This document shows positions 25,831-38,200 of a stretch of DNA of 64,000 bases, in pieces. The position numbers were made by a program, and so were the translations under genes. Source of the stretch: Gordius sp. MW1 (taxonomy: Eukaryota; Nematomorpha; Gordioida; Gordea; Gordiidae); the NCBI GenBank assembly GCA_964036665.1, contig OZ038526.1, forward strand, positions 5,084,001-5,148,000, in the 5' to 3' direction. Below the pieces are notes generated by a model. It saw nothing but the letters and a program-made list of their open reading frames with translations, did no database searches and had not been told where the DNA came from. Numbering within the stretch: the stretch's first letter is position 1; every line of letters begins with the position of its first letter.

Positions 25831-25932
25831 AGACATTTGTGAATAGTAGTTTAATCTTGAACTGTGTTAGGGAAGGGCGCGGTGTAGAAATTGCAAGATT
25901 AGTTTTTCGAGTCATATTTCATCTGTCTTGGG

Positions 25933-26171
25933 TTCAAAATGTCACAGTCCAAAATGTCACACGAATATCACGAAAAATTAAATCTCAAATGGGGAGGGAA
26001 TTTGATGTGCATCTAAACCTAACCCCAACCCTAACCCTAAAACGCTGACCTAAAACACTACCCAATGGAAATTATGCGCTTGCGCAATGAGTAATTGCGA
26101 ATCTCACGATCGTGAGATTCGCGAATCTCACGATGTGGCTTAGTTGCATTTTGGACTGTGACATTTTGAAA
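25933..26171. mobile_element. MITE with AAAATGTCACAGTCC ends and an internal perfect palindrome
   Basis: The left end TTCAAAATGTCACAGTCC and the right end GGACTGTGACATTTTGAA are inverted copies at 25933 and 26147-26170. Inside are a CCCTAA-rich stretch (26010-26040) and a perfect 26-bp palindrome at 26097-26122, whose half-site is GCGAATCTCACGA, followed by a third half-site. The flanks carry similar 12-mers (atttcatctgtc / atttcatctatc), but not directly at the ends. The element ends 52 bp before the mannosidase start codon, so it lies in the likely promoter or 5' UTR. Confidence 0.75.
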
Positions 26172-26222
26172 TGATACCATTTCATCTATCCTTTATCATA
26201 TGTTATAATTTTGAATAGTGAC

Positions 26223-29200
26223 ATGCTTAAGGTGTTTTTTGCCATCTTATTTTTAATATATCACTCTATGAGTTATGCACAAAAATGCTCCTATCAACAA
26301 GTATATTAATATTTACCCTTCAAATACCGTAAAATTTAGAAATGTGACCTCGGTGATCCAGACATGATTAATATACACATTGTTTCTCATAGTCATAATG
26401 ATGCTGGATGGCTTAAAACTGTAGATGAATATTATACAGGGAGTAATAGCATATTTAAAATAATTGGTACTAAAAAAATTTTTTAGCCAAAAAATATATT
26501 GACAAAGCAGGAGTTCAATATATATTAGACTCCATTGTTGAAAGTCTTGAACAATACCCAGCACGAAAATTTTCTTACGTTGAAGGGACTTATATGTACA
26601 GGTGGCTTACTGGAAGATCCGATTTTGATAGGCATCGCATTAGCCGATTGGTTCAACAAGGTTTTGATTATATATTCATCCTTTAATATCTATTGATTTA
26701 TTCAATTTAAAGTGAATAAGCTTACACTTAGAAATGTTAATAAAATAAGCTCAGATGCCTAAGTTATGTTGCTAGCTCCTTCCTATAATTAATAAAATTT
26801 GAATAAATTAAAATTTCTTATAAAAGCATTTAATTCTTTAATATTAAACATTTTTCCTTCTTTTTAACATTTGTAATAAACCACCCTGCCTGATTAAAGG
26901 AGTGTTAGATGCAAAATAAATTTAATAAAATATGTTGTATTAAAACCTAATTAAAATAAGTTATGAAATTTGTTATGTTCTTAATATTAAAAAAATAAAC
27001 ACTTGCCATTTATTGTGAATTATCACAATATAATTTTTTGCTTTCACATTTTTTCATATATTTTTGTAAATTATATTGGTACTGATGCATAGGCACTGAT
27101 CAATGTAATATAAACTACCAATGAAATTCAAAATCTCATATAGAATGATTTCTAAAGTTTAATAATAATAATTGCTGAATTTGGTCTTAAGGGTCAGCTA
27201 TTTATCATGTACAATTAGAAATTTGTTTCTCTATTTTAATTTATTTAAATAAAATTAAAGCTATAAATGCTCTTTACGTTATTTTTTAATTCCCAATTTA
27301 TTAAAATTTTAATAAAATAATTTTTGGGATTGATTACAGTGAATTAGGAAAACAGAAAAAAACAAAGAATATACAAACTATATTTAAGCAACATTTGTAT
27401 AAAAACCATTGTATCTGCCAGTATATTAACTTATAAGTTTAAATATATTTAATTCAGTTACAAATTTAAGCTAGCTGGGACCCTTAGTTAACACTGGCAA
27501 ATAGTAATACCCTTATTATAAAAAAGCCTGACTGATTTTACCTTTTAGGGCAAAAACAATTTGTCATGTGTTCTTTGCTTCATAATATTTTTGAAGTTAT
27601 ACTGAAAAATATTTAGTTTTTATGGTGCATCTTTTTTAAAATTTAGGATAATCTTTTAAAAACACCAATGTGAATTTGGGACAACATATGTTACTTAAAT
27701 TGAAACTTCATTTTAAAGGTTTTAACTATAAAAAAATAAATTTGGATTTCACAAAGTGGTAGAATGAATATATACAAATATGATTGTCCTTAGCCGCTAT
27801 TCTTCTAATTTAATTTCCGAGGGTGATAATTTTTCAAAAATTCTTAAAGCACCAAGAATAACGCAGCGTAAAAAACTTCACCGTCCTCACTCAATCATCA
27901 AAAGTAGGTGGATAAAAAATCCTTGACAAAAGTTAACAGCGACCTTTTTTGGTAGCAGAATAACACTTTAAAATTAATTTTTTTAATAAAATGTGATTTT
28001 TCATTCGTTTTTACGATAGGGCAATTGGAAATATTGTCGGGAGGCTGGGTAATGAACGATGAAGCTTGTGCCCATTACAATGACATCATCAACCAGATGG
28101 CCTTGGGCTTCAAGATTTACAAGGACGCCTTTGGGGGTTAGTACCATATTCTCACAAAAACGATTTTCAGCATTTTGACTATCTAGTACCTACCTCCTAG
28201 GAAATTTTAATATAAAAATATAATCATCTCATTGTTTTATAAAAAATATATAAAAATTTTGTTGTGGTTTTGCCCTAGGGTTTGGCCTCGAACCTACCCG
28301 ACATGACTGTTTTTTCGTATTTTGACCTATTAGTTACGCGGATAACAGAAAACTTTTTTATTACCCGGTTTTTTTATAGGAAATCAAGGAGCATTATTGA
28401 TAAAAATCGTAATTTAGTTTTTGTATTTTATTGAGTTTAGTCACATCCGTTTCTAATATTTTGCATTTAGATAGACTTTTAAATTTGATTTATATAAAAC
28501 TTAATTACCCCTCCCGCTGTGTAAAGCTTCCGCCACTTTGTCCTACGTCACCAATTAATATTTGATCATTTTTAACAAATCGATAATCGATCAATGAGCA
28601 GTAATTAGAGCGTCGCAACAATTTGTGTGGGAAATTCCAAATTCTTGTAAATGTTGAAACTCGATTTTAGGTTGCCAAAAAACATGTGTTTCACCAAATG
28701 GGGGCCTTATTTTTTTTCTACAATTTTTTTAAATTGTATATTTTTTAGTTCGTTGCACATTTTGAAAGTAGAAAAGGCAAGCAGGCACGCACAGGCGTAG
28801 CCCGGGTTTGGGCAGAAGAGTGAAATAAAAAAGATGAGTGATGGTTTAGGGAGAAAAGATGAAGAATTTAAAAATTTATAACTTATCTTGCATAAAAATT
28901 TGATAAAATCTGGATTTTTTTTCAAGGAGGGCGGGGGGGGGAATGGCTTTTGCAGGCACGTCTAATAGGAGGTACACTTTCGTTATTGATAAAAAAGGAG
29001 CATCTTCATCATCGTTTCAACCTTAAGTTATTCCAGCACGCACTCAATACATTTAGGAATTGCTATCAAACTAACCCAAATTACCTCGAACTTTAAAGCC
29101 AACCCTAGTTTTGCTAAATCATTTACCTCGTAATTCATATTTTTAATGAATACAAAAGTGATCAAAACCATCTTCAAAAAATAACTTGAAGGGTTCAAAG

Positions 29201-32200
29201 GTAAAATGAGCTTATTAATTGGTAAGCGTGATGGGTTGATATCAGAGACCAGAAAAGCCCGACCAGCTTTTTGGCCCGGCCCCATTTTTCCATGTCCCTG
29301 GGCCAGGCAACTGTCGTAAATTTAGGTTTTCGGGTGGATCCTGGCGGGCACCATAAAAATATCGGGCTCAATGATATTTTCTTAAAGGTGTGTTATTTTG
29401 TTTTCGCGTATTATTTTGTCACTTTTTTATATGATTGTATGATGTTTAGTTAATTTAGTTCTTATCCAAAAGATCAAAACTCTGCTTTAAAATCAAAAAA
29501 TAATATTTTTTGGGCCTCTAATGATTTGGGCTTGATCGGGCGGACACTTGATGGGCTCGGGCGGTGCCGGGTCGGCAATTTAGTAATAAAATCGGACCGG
29601 GCCGGGTTCGGGTCGAAAAGTATAAACAAGTCTGCTCTGGTTACGATCCCGTCCCCACACATGTTGTTTTAAACGGCGATTCAACCGGTATATTTTTAAT
29701 AAACGCGCAAGGAAGCGGATCGTTAATTGCATATAATGTTACTTCAAAAATTTATTTTATTTACTTAATTTACCGATGGCCTGACTCTTCTATAGTATTT
29801 TGACGCACCTAAAACAAATTTTTGGGTTATCCTTGTAAAAATAGCCCAATGTAAATTGAAACTACAACTACACTGGTTTAACCCTTTTTTGGTATATACA
29901 TAGCTTGCGGTATCCCCCGGACCGGGTGGCAAATAGATCCCTTTGGCCATTCCGCTGGTCAAGCCGCCCTGCTAGCCGCCATGGGTTTCGACGCCCTCTT
30001 TTTTGGTCGCATCTCCGATTCCACCAAAAACGCTCGCATGCTGGACCATACGATGGAATTTTTGTGGCATCCCCTTCCACGTTGTACGCCCTAAAACAAT
30101 AAAGATGCGCATAGTTTTTTGCGTTTTTTTTCTCTTTTTCATTTTATTTTTCTAGCAGCATTCGATAAATTTTTTAGATTTTTTATTATTAATTTCAGTT
30201 TACGTAAGAAGCGAGTTAGCACAAGTTTTAAGAGAAATATCGTATGTCGTATTGAGGGCATTCCTTATTACTGAACCGATTGTTCTTTCTGGCAGATTTA
30301 AAGGATTTTGATTACATTACTAAGATTTTTTCAAAAATATTCAAATGTTGACCTTTCAATGTTTTTGCGATTGCTTGAGACTGAGAGTTTTACATTTACC
30401 GTCGTACTTGATTTTGATCAAACGTTGTTTTAATGTAACTCCAATTATGCTAGTTGAAGAGATTTACGGGGATAGAGCTTTCGTAATGAGGAACTCGGGA
30501 GCTGCTCCAAACAGCAGCAATAGCGACATGTTCGTCTCCATCCTACCCAACGTGTACTGGCCGCCCCCCGGCTTCTGCTTTGACATCTTTTGCGACGATG
30601 ACCCTATACAGGTGCGAAACTTATATTGCATGAAACGTTTTTGATAATGACAGCTTTAATAAATCTTCACATTGAGTGATATTTGTGAATTGATTAGAGT
30701 AATAATAGAACTTATTACATGACATGGTTCGACTCCGACCGAAGACGTTTGCATTATCTTTTGGAACATTTATAAAGTGTTGGCTGGGTTTGTTGGTTTT
30801 AGTCGAAATCAAAACCAAAGGTTGACCAAACAAAACTCAGCCGTTTTTGCAACATAGATTTCTAATATAGAGCTCACAAGTACTACGATGTTAATTAAAT
30901 TACAGTCATATATGTGAATGTATGAAAGACGAGGCGTTTATCATTATACCTTTCTTTTATTTATATCGGTTTCAAGTTAATGCCATATCATTGTTATTAT
31001 TATTATTATCATCATAAACTCGTCTTTATACGTTTCATCATTTTCATCATTCCAGTAATTATTCCTTTATTTATTTATTCCTTTATATATTTATCATTTA
31101 TTTATTTAATCTATTTATCTTTTTTTTTGTATTAAACAATTATTAATAACGAAATTTGTGCCCGAATTTCCGATTTAGGATAACCCGATGGAGGGTGGCT
31201 ACAATATGCCCGAACGCGTGTCCGCCTTCCTGTCCGAGATGGAGCGCCAAGCCAAGAACTACGACACCAACCACCTCATTGTCACGATGGGCAACGACTT
31301 CAACTACCAATCGGGCGACAATTGGTTCCGCAACCTCGACAAGCTCATCCGCTACGTCAATCAGCAGGTGGGAATATCGTGGCACTATTGTATACATCTA
31401 GATAGACTGCTCATCAACGAACAAAATGTGTACCCTTTTTTCCACCATTTTGAAAGGCACATTGTAAAGTGGTGATCATATAGAAGTTCGTCATTTTCGC
31501 AAATTAAATAATCTTAAAAAGGTAAATAAAAAAATATTGAATAGGGTAGATGTCAAAAACAACATTTTAAAATAAATATCATTTACACAATACATAAAAA
31601 TTAAAAATGTAAAAGATGCGATTAAAGTTTGTTTATTAATATAGCGCCATCAATATTAATTGATATTTTGTATAATATTAATTTATTGACGTTCGTTTTA
31701 ATTTATAAACTAGTTAGGAAGGTAAATTGACTGTTATAGAGCAAAATTACATGGTTAAAATACACCAGTTGCCCTCTTCAAAATGGAGGAAAATCTGACA
31801 CACAATTTACCATATGCAACTATGGCATGAGCAGTCTATCTAGTCTATGGTTACAAAGTTGTTAGGGAACAAATATATAGTTATTTTGTGTGTGTGTGTA
31901 TGGATATATTGATTTCGATTGGGGAAGAGACGGTTATTTTTTCGATTGGGGAAAGGAGATTAGAAAACTTTACAAAACATATGATCTTACCATTTCGGTT
32001 TTGGTTTACAATATTAAAATATATAAGTCTAATACAATAATATAAAACCGATATTAATATGCAGTTAATGTGATATATGAATATAAGTTATCAACTAAAC
32101 GAATCTTTCTTTAACGGGTGTTCGTTCCTATGTTCGCGTCGACTCGAATTAATATTGAATTGATACCTAATAGATTTTTTGATACCATTATAGGCAAAGT

Positions 32201-35200
32201 CTACTTTGTTTAGTGTTTTGCCTGGGCTTAATTTTGCGTGAGACTTTTTTATGTTTTTCCGTCGAAGTGCTCCTCGGGCTTTGTCTGCAAATTCTTGACT
32301 TCCGCGAATTAACAAGCTTGCTCTTTTCTCGGTCCATCCGAAAAACATGAACGATCATGGTTGTAAATGACAAACGTTTTAGACCGGAAAAATTGGCTGG
32401 CTAGATTTGGATAAAGGCTTTGGCCTTTCTTTTAACCTTTTAGTGAACTTAATTTTGTTTTAGCGTTTAAGTATATGGGTTTGTTATTCCTGCCAGACAC
32501 AATTTCATTGTAACTCGGTGTAGAATTTTGTATCTCATGTTCACTCCCCACTCATTTTCCGATATAAAATAAACTTTGATTTTCCCTGTAATAACATCGC
32601 TCGCAACCTTATATAAAATAAGTCGGGCTTCAAACTTTTGTACTCTCGCGCGTATATAAAACTATTACTCAATCGAACGCAGCGTTCTCTCAACGGCTCT
32701 TCCTTGGAATTTAACGCCTTCTACTCCACGCCGGGCTGCTATTCCTACGCCCTGAACCAGGCTAAAAGCGGCGGGCCGAAGGCTAGCCTCAAACGTAAAC
32801 GGCAAGTTAGGAGGCGATTAATGAAAAACAAACTTGACACGACCCTGGTGTCCACCTATCAAAAGACTTGGCCCGAGCTTAAGGGTGGCGATTTTTTCCC
32901 GCTCGTAAACGCGCCCAGCATGATTTGGACCGGCTATTATACCAGCCGGCCCACTCTCAAAGGCATGATTCGTGATTCTAGCCGATTTCTCCAGGTAAAG
33001 CACCGTGGATTCATTAAGAATTAGATCGAAATTGCTAAATTAAGCCCACTTTTTATTATGATTTAGTCGTCCTTTTCAATCCTGTGACTTGATTTGTTAG
33101 TGGTTCGAGTATAGATTTTTATTGTTTAAGGTATACTCTGTCATTAAGGGTTGAGTTGTTAGTTTTTTCAAATGCCACTTAAACCATTTTTGTAGCCGGC
33201 ATGATTTAAATATAATCGATCCCCTTTATAAATAACCTGGTTTGTGCAAACTAATATTATATTGTCATTTTTAAGGGGGGGGGGGCAATGGTGGTTTTTA
33301 CCTTAAAAACACATTAATATTTGCCCTATATATAATTCCAAATTGAAATGAATAGATTAAGATTGCTACCTTTAACTTAGGTGTGCAAACAAATAGACGC
33401 CCTAGCCCTGCTCCAGGCGCACCACAAGCACGACATTCGCCAACTCGATCGAGCCGTGGCCCTTGCCCAACACCACGACGCGGTTACGGGTACGGCCAAG
33501 CAAGTGGTCAGCTACGATTACGCCCAGAGATTATCACTGGGCCACGAGGAATGCATGGTTAGCTTGACTCGATTGACTTCATTTAGGCATTTTTATATAC
33601 ATTGCTGAAGAGTTTTTTATTTAATAATTTAATTTATTTATTTATATGAGAATAAAGGTCATGTTAAAATGTATGTAATGGATTCCTTAGAGGGCACTAG
33701 TAGTTATAGTTGTGTATTAAACACTTTCACTATTATCTTATCAATGATTTAACCCTCTAACGATAAAAATCATTAGTTTTTGGGTACACGAGAAATATTA
33801 AGCTCTCGCTGGCTGAACTGCAATGAAAGCTTTTGGCCTGTGCGGATGTTTATGCTGTTGTTAATTTGTCTTAATTATGGATTGCTTAGATAGCTATTGG
33901 AGAGGGACTTAGGAAGTTGTCTGTGATCGGGAAACAAGAAAATTTGCGATTTTGCCAGCTCCTCAACATCAGCAGATGCGCCTTCACTCAAACCCATCCT
34001 GAAGTAAATTAGATAGGCCACAAACATTTTAGGGAGACCTTTATTAAAACCCCCTTCCTTTTTTATTGCCTTAGTAAAATTTTGCAACGCAATCTGGACT
34101 TGATCCAAACTTTTATAAAGATGTTACCAATTTGACCCAATTTTTCAGTGTATATTTACTACCATCAATTGCTAAGCAATTTATTCGTACTGATAGACAC
34201 CATTTAGTCGTTTTGTTTATAATAATATCACTTTTTAGGTTTTGTTTAATAGTAAAGCTACCCCAGATTGATTATGGATTTTATAACGACACTAGATCCC
34301 TGCAATTGTTTAAAGTGATTCTCGCAAAATTCTTTAATAGTGCTTTACAACTTTCTCGCTATGTCATACTTTTATTCCTCTTATGTGGCATCTAGTTTGA
34401 CATTGTGGTTTACAATCCGTTGGCGTGGCCAATCGACACTCATGTAACTGTACCCGTGCGTAAAACCGGACTTATCGTGTCCGATATCAACGGGACAATT
34501 CTTCCCTTTCAAGTGACTCTTTATGCGACTATGGCTTAACTCATTTCAGGTCCCTACGCAGAAATTTTTTTTTTTTTGGGGGGGGGGGGGGTGGTTCAAA
34601 TTTTTTCTTGAAATATCAAAAAAATTTATAAGAAAATTGTTTTTGCAATTCAATTAAAGTTTAGATACATGTAGCATCCAGGCGAGTTTGTACAGCAAAA
34701 TTTAGATTTTAAATTTTATTGAGGCTGGTGTAAAGAAGACGAATATAAAAAGCTAATTTGGTATTAAAATCTTTCTAATACAACACATTATTATGTTGAT
34801 GTGAAGTCTCACTTGGTAATTGTCCTACATTTGTTCTAATAAGCAAAAAAAACAAATTATCACGATAAATACCCTATTTTAAAACTTACATGAAATTTCT
34901 CTATAAACGTCTTTTTCAGTTGTTTCCCCGTTTCGACTTGACACCATTTAATGCCTGTGATAGGTGTAGATTAACATTTGTGGTTCTAAATTTGTTATTA
35001 ATAACTCCGGCCTTAAGAAGGTAGGACAAATTGATAAGGACCGAATTCCGAAATTTCAAATTAAACACTTGTTAAAGTTATACCCACCAATTTTCCTATC
35101 GATTTCCCGGGGTCCTTCAAATTGATTACTTAAATCTTAACTAGATTTAAACTATTTTTATTGATTTCACAGCACAACTATTATGTTTTGCGTTTTTATT

Positions 35201-38200
35201 AATTAATTTTCAACTTACAACTGTCGATTTTCACTCGTTTACGACACCTATACCTTACCCTTAAATTGTAGGCACATTTTTGTTTGGCTATTCCAAGGTG
35301 ATCCCCCTACCCCAATCCCTCCGGCGCATCCCAGAACGGCGGACCGAGCTCAATCCCGAGTCCGGCCACGACTCGTCAGCTGTTTTAACGCCACGCGACG
35401 ACAAAGTAAACGTGTTAATATTCCCCGCCAAGTTACCAGCCCTTGGTGCTGCCCGGTTTACCGTTAGAACCAGCAATTCTATCCAAAAGAGCCGAGACCT
35501 TAGTTCTAACGACTTTAGCGCCAAGTAGATTTGTACATAAAAATTATTATTTCGCTTAAAAAACCAGAGCCACTGCGTAGAGACAGTGTAATTATACAAC
35601 TTTTCCTGTTTGGTTTTATTAAAATGCTTGAAAAGTTGGATTAAATATGTTATGGCGGCTTTTATTTAGATTTTTATGCATTTTTTGTCGAAAATTAACT
35701 GGTACTTTGGCAGGGCTTCTCCCTTGTTTAAGGTCATAGAGAGACCGTGTTTTGACTCAGGATTTAAATGAACTTGCATCCTGAAGCATAACGCAACACC
35801 GGTTGATGAACTGCAAAACTTTGTTTGAGCTTAATTTGTTCCATATCGGCGAAATTTGGAACTTTATAATTCATCTTATATTTATCTTTATTTAATATAT
35901 AAAACATTGGTAAAGCGTGATTCGGATAATTTGGCAAATATTTAGTGAAACTAATTTAAATCTTGCAACGTCATATGATTAGGCTGTGCTCAATCCATGA
36001 TTATTTGATCCTTGGGTATTAGAGAACTGCACGGGTGACCCGAGACCCGGGCCCGACCCGACTTCGGGTCGGGCCGGGTTCGGGTAGAAAATTTGAAAAT
36101 GATTTCGGGTCGGGTCGGGTCCGGGTAGAAAATTTGAAAATGATTTCGGGTCGGGTCGGGTCCGGGTAGAAAATTTGAAAATGCTTTCGGGTCGGGTCGG
36201 GTCAAATTTATAGAGTCGGGTCCAAGGTTTGTACATTGTAAAAAACACGCGAGACCTATTTTTTTAATTAATATTAATGTTAAGCCAAGTGTGTTTTTAA
36301 ATATCGAAATGTACAACTAATTTGGATCATTCTTTCATTTAACTCTTCCTCTTTTTTTAAATTTTAAAACTCCTATTCTGAAGTGCTAGCTAATTCTCAT
36401 CACTAAATCAAACTACATAAATTACTCCTGTTTTTAATTTGACTATTAAAAGGTAAATTATTGCAATAAAGTTATATTTTAAATTTTCTTAGTGTTCACC
36501 GTGAAGTTTTAGCTAATCCTCATCGTTAATTTAAATTACATTTAATACATATTCAAAAGCCAACTTAAAAGTAAGTTATAATTTTATATATGTTTCATTT
36601 GCAAATTTATAATTATTTAATATTTTTGTTTATAACAACTCATAATTATTTTTAAGTTTTATATCAAATGAATTTATCTTAAATTGCACTTCAAACTTAA
36701 AACATTTAAACAATCACTTAAATTTCATCATATTTACTATATTGATCATAATTAGCTATATAAGAATGGTTTCATAATAACAATAAAGGATGTTTAATAG
36801 TTGTCTAAAGTCTATAACATATGAGCAGTTTACTTGTTATCACGAAACTAAATATAGATAAATAAATATGAGTTTTTTTCACCATCCCCTTTAAAGAATA
36901 CAAATCATCATGGCGTTTATTTGTCGATGTAATTTTACACACAGCAATTTTCGCGCTCGAAAGTAATTTGTTTTAAAAATTTTTCGGGTCGGGTTCGGGT
37001 TGAAGTTTTTAAAATGCTTTCGGGTCGGGTTCGGGTAGAAAATTTGAAAATGATTTCGGGTCGGGTCGGGTCCGGGTAGAAAATATGAAAATGATTTTGG
37101 GTCGGGTCCGGGTAGAATATTTGAAAATGATTTCGGGTCGGGTCGGGTTCGGGTTGAAAAAAAGTGACTTTGCAGTTCTCTATTGGGTATTGTCGTTATA
37201 CAAACTTTGGCTAAATGTGATATTTTAGCGTAAAAACTAAGCGCGTTTTCTTATTTTAGAACAAGATTTGCGGGAGACGACATCGAACTAAATTCGATTC
37301 TGCAACCAGACGAGGCCCTAACCAAAGGTACCCTTGATGCAGAGGGAGGCGACCAAGACCATACGTCGGACAATCAGGATTACTTTATTGAAAACGAGGT
37401 TTAGCTTTAAACGATTTAAACATATTTTATTTTGTAAGGTGTTTTTTTCAATTTGTTTATGTTGTTGTCTAAGATAATAATACATTGTTTGCGGCTTGAA
37501 ATAATAACAAATAATTTTGGGAATCTTGTGATTTTATCTTAAATTTGATTCATGAACCGTGATAGATGACCTTCACTTTTTAGTTTTCTTCAATTTATCA
37601 TTTCATTAGTGCCTAAATATTTTACATCAATGATTACATAATGTTTAATACCGAATTCGTTATCCTCACTATGTATTATAACTTTTTTTACCCATGTTTG
37701 ACGGGATCTGTTGTTTTTTCACTTTGCCTACCATTAACTACGATTATTTCCTCAGATTCTCAGGTTGGAGTTCGATCCGGCTACCAATCACATTAGCAAA
37801 TTGACCAACAAAAAGACCGGCCTGACCACGGCCTTAAACCAAACGTTCGGTTATTACGGCGGCCCTGTAACGGCTGCCTCCTCGGGTGCCTACGTTTTTC
37901 GATCTCATACCCTGGTGCCCAATGATTTGTCCGAATACTCGTCGGGAACAACCTTGAAAATCCTCAAGGTAAATATCAGATTTTATTTTTTGATCTAACC
38001 CGGTTTAATGCCTTTTGCCACCATCGCGTAAACATTTAGAATAAGTTTAACATCATCTGAACTATTATAAGTGTCTGGATGAGCTTTTGAGTTTTTCACT
38101 CGAAAGGGACTCCCACATTTCAAAGTTCCTTTAAGTGTTTTTAAATAAAGCGTAAGGAGCCCCCGTTTTGCTTGAAAAACGTTACGCGACAAACACGCTT

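Noticed and set aside
26313-26564. Minus-strand 83-aa frame
   Set aside because: It overlaps mannosidase exons 2 and 3 and the 44-bp intron between them on the opposite strand; the plus-strand exons are strongly supported by family motifs.
32091-32373. Minus-strand basic frames inside a mannosidase intron ([20 protein letters not shown])
   Set aside because: No domain, splice context or repeat family recognised; two frames are open at once, so it is probably chance in a slightly GC-richer patch.
33875-34108. Minus-strand 77-aa frame beginning [11 protein letters not shown]
   Set aside because: It is the antisense of the mannosidase exon 33890-34003, whose plus reading [18 protein letters not shown] matches the family exactly.
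35979-36316. Two overlapping minus-strand frames rich in Pro, Arg, Asp and Asn
   Set aside because: They are translations of the CGGGT arrays of the hAT-like element at 36020-37182; the periodic peptide only mirrors the DNA repeat.
36053-37165. CRISPR-like appearance of a regularly repeated roughly 42-bp unit
   Set aside because: The unit is a tandem repeat without unique spacers, lies within a transposable element in an animal intron, and its spacers are themselves repeated.
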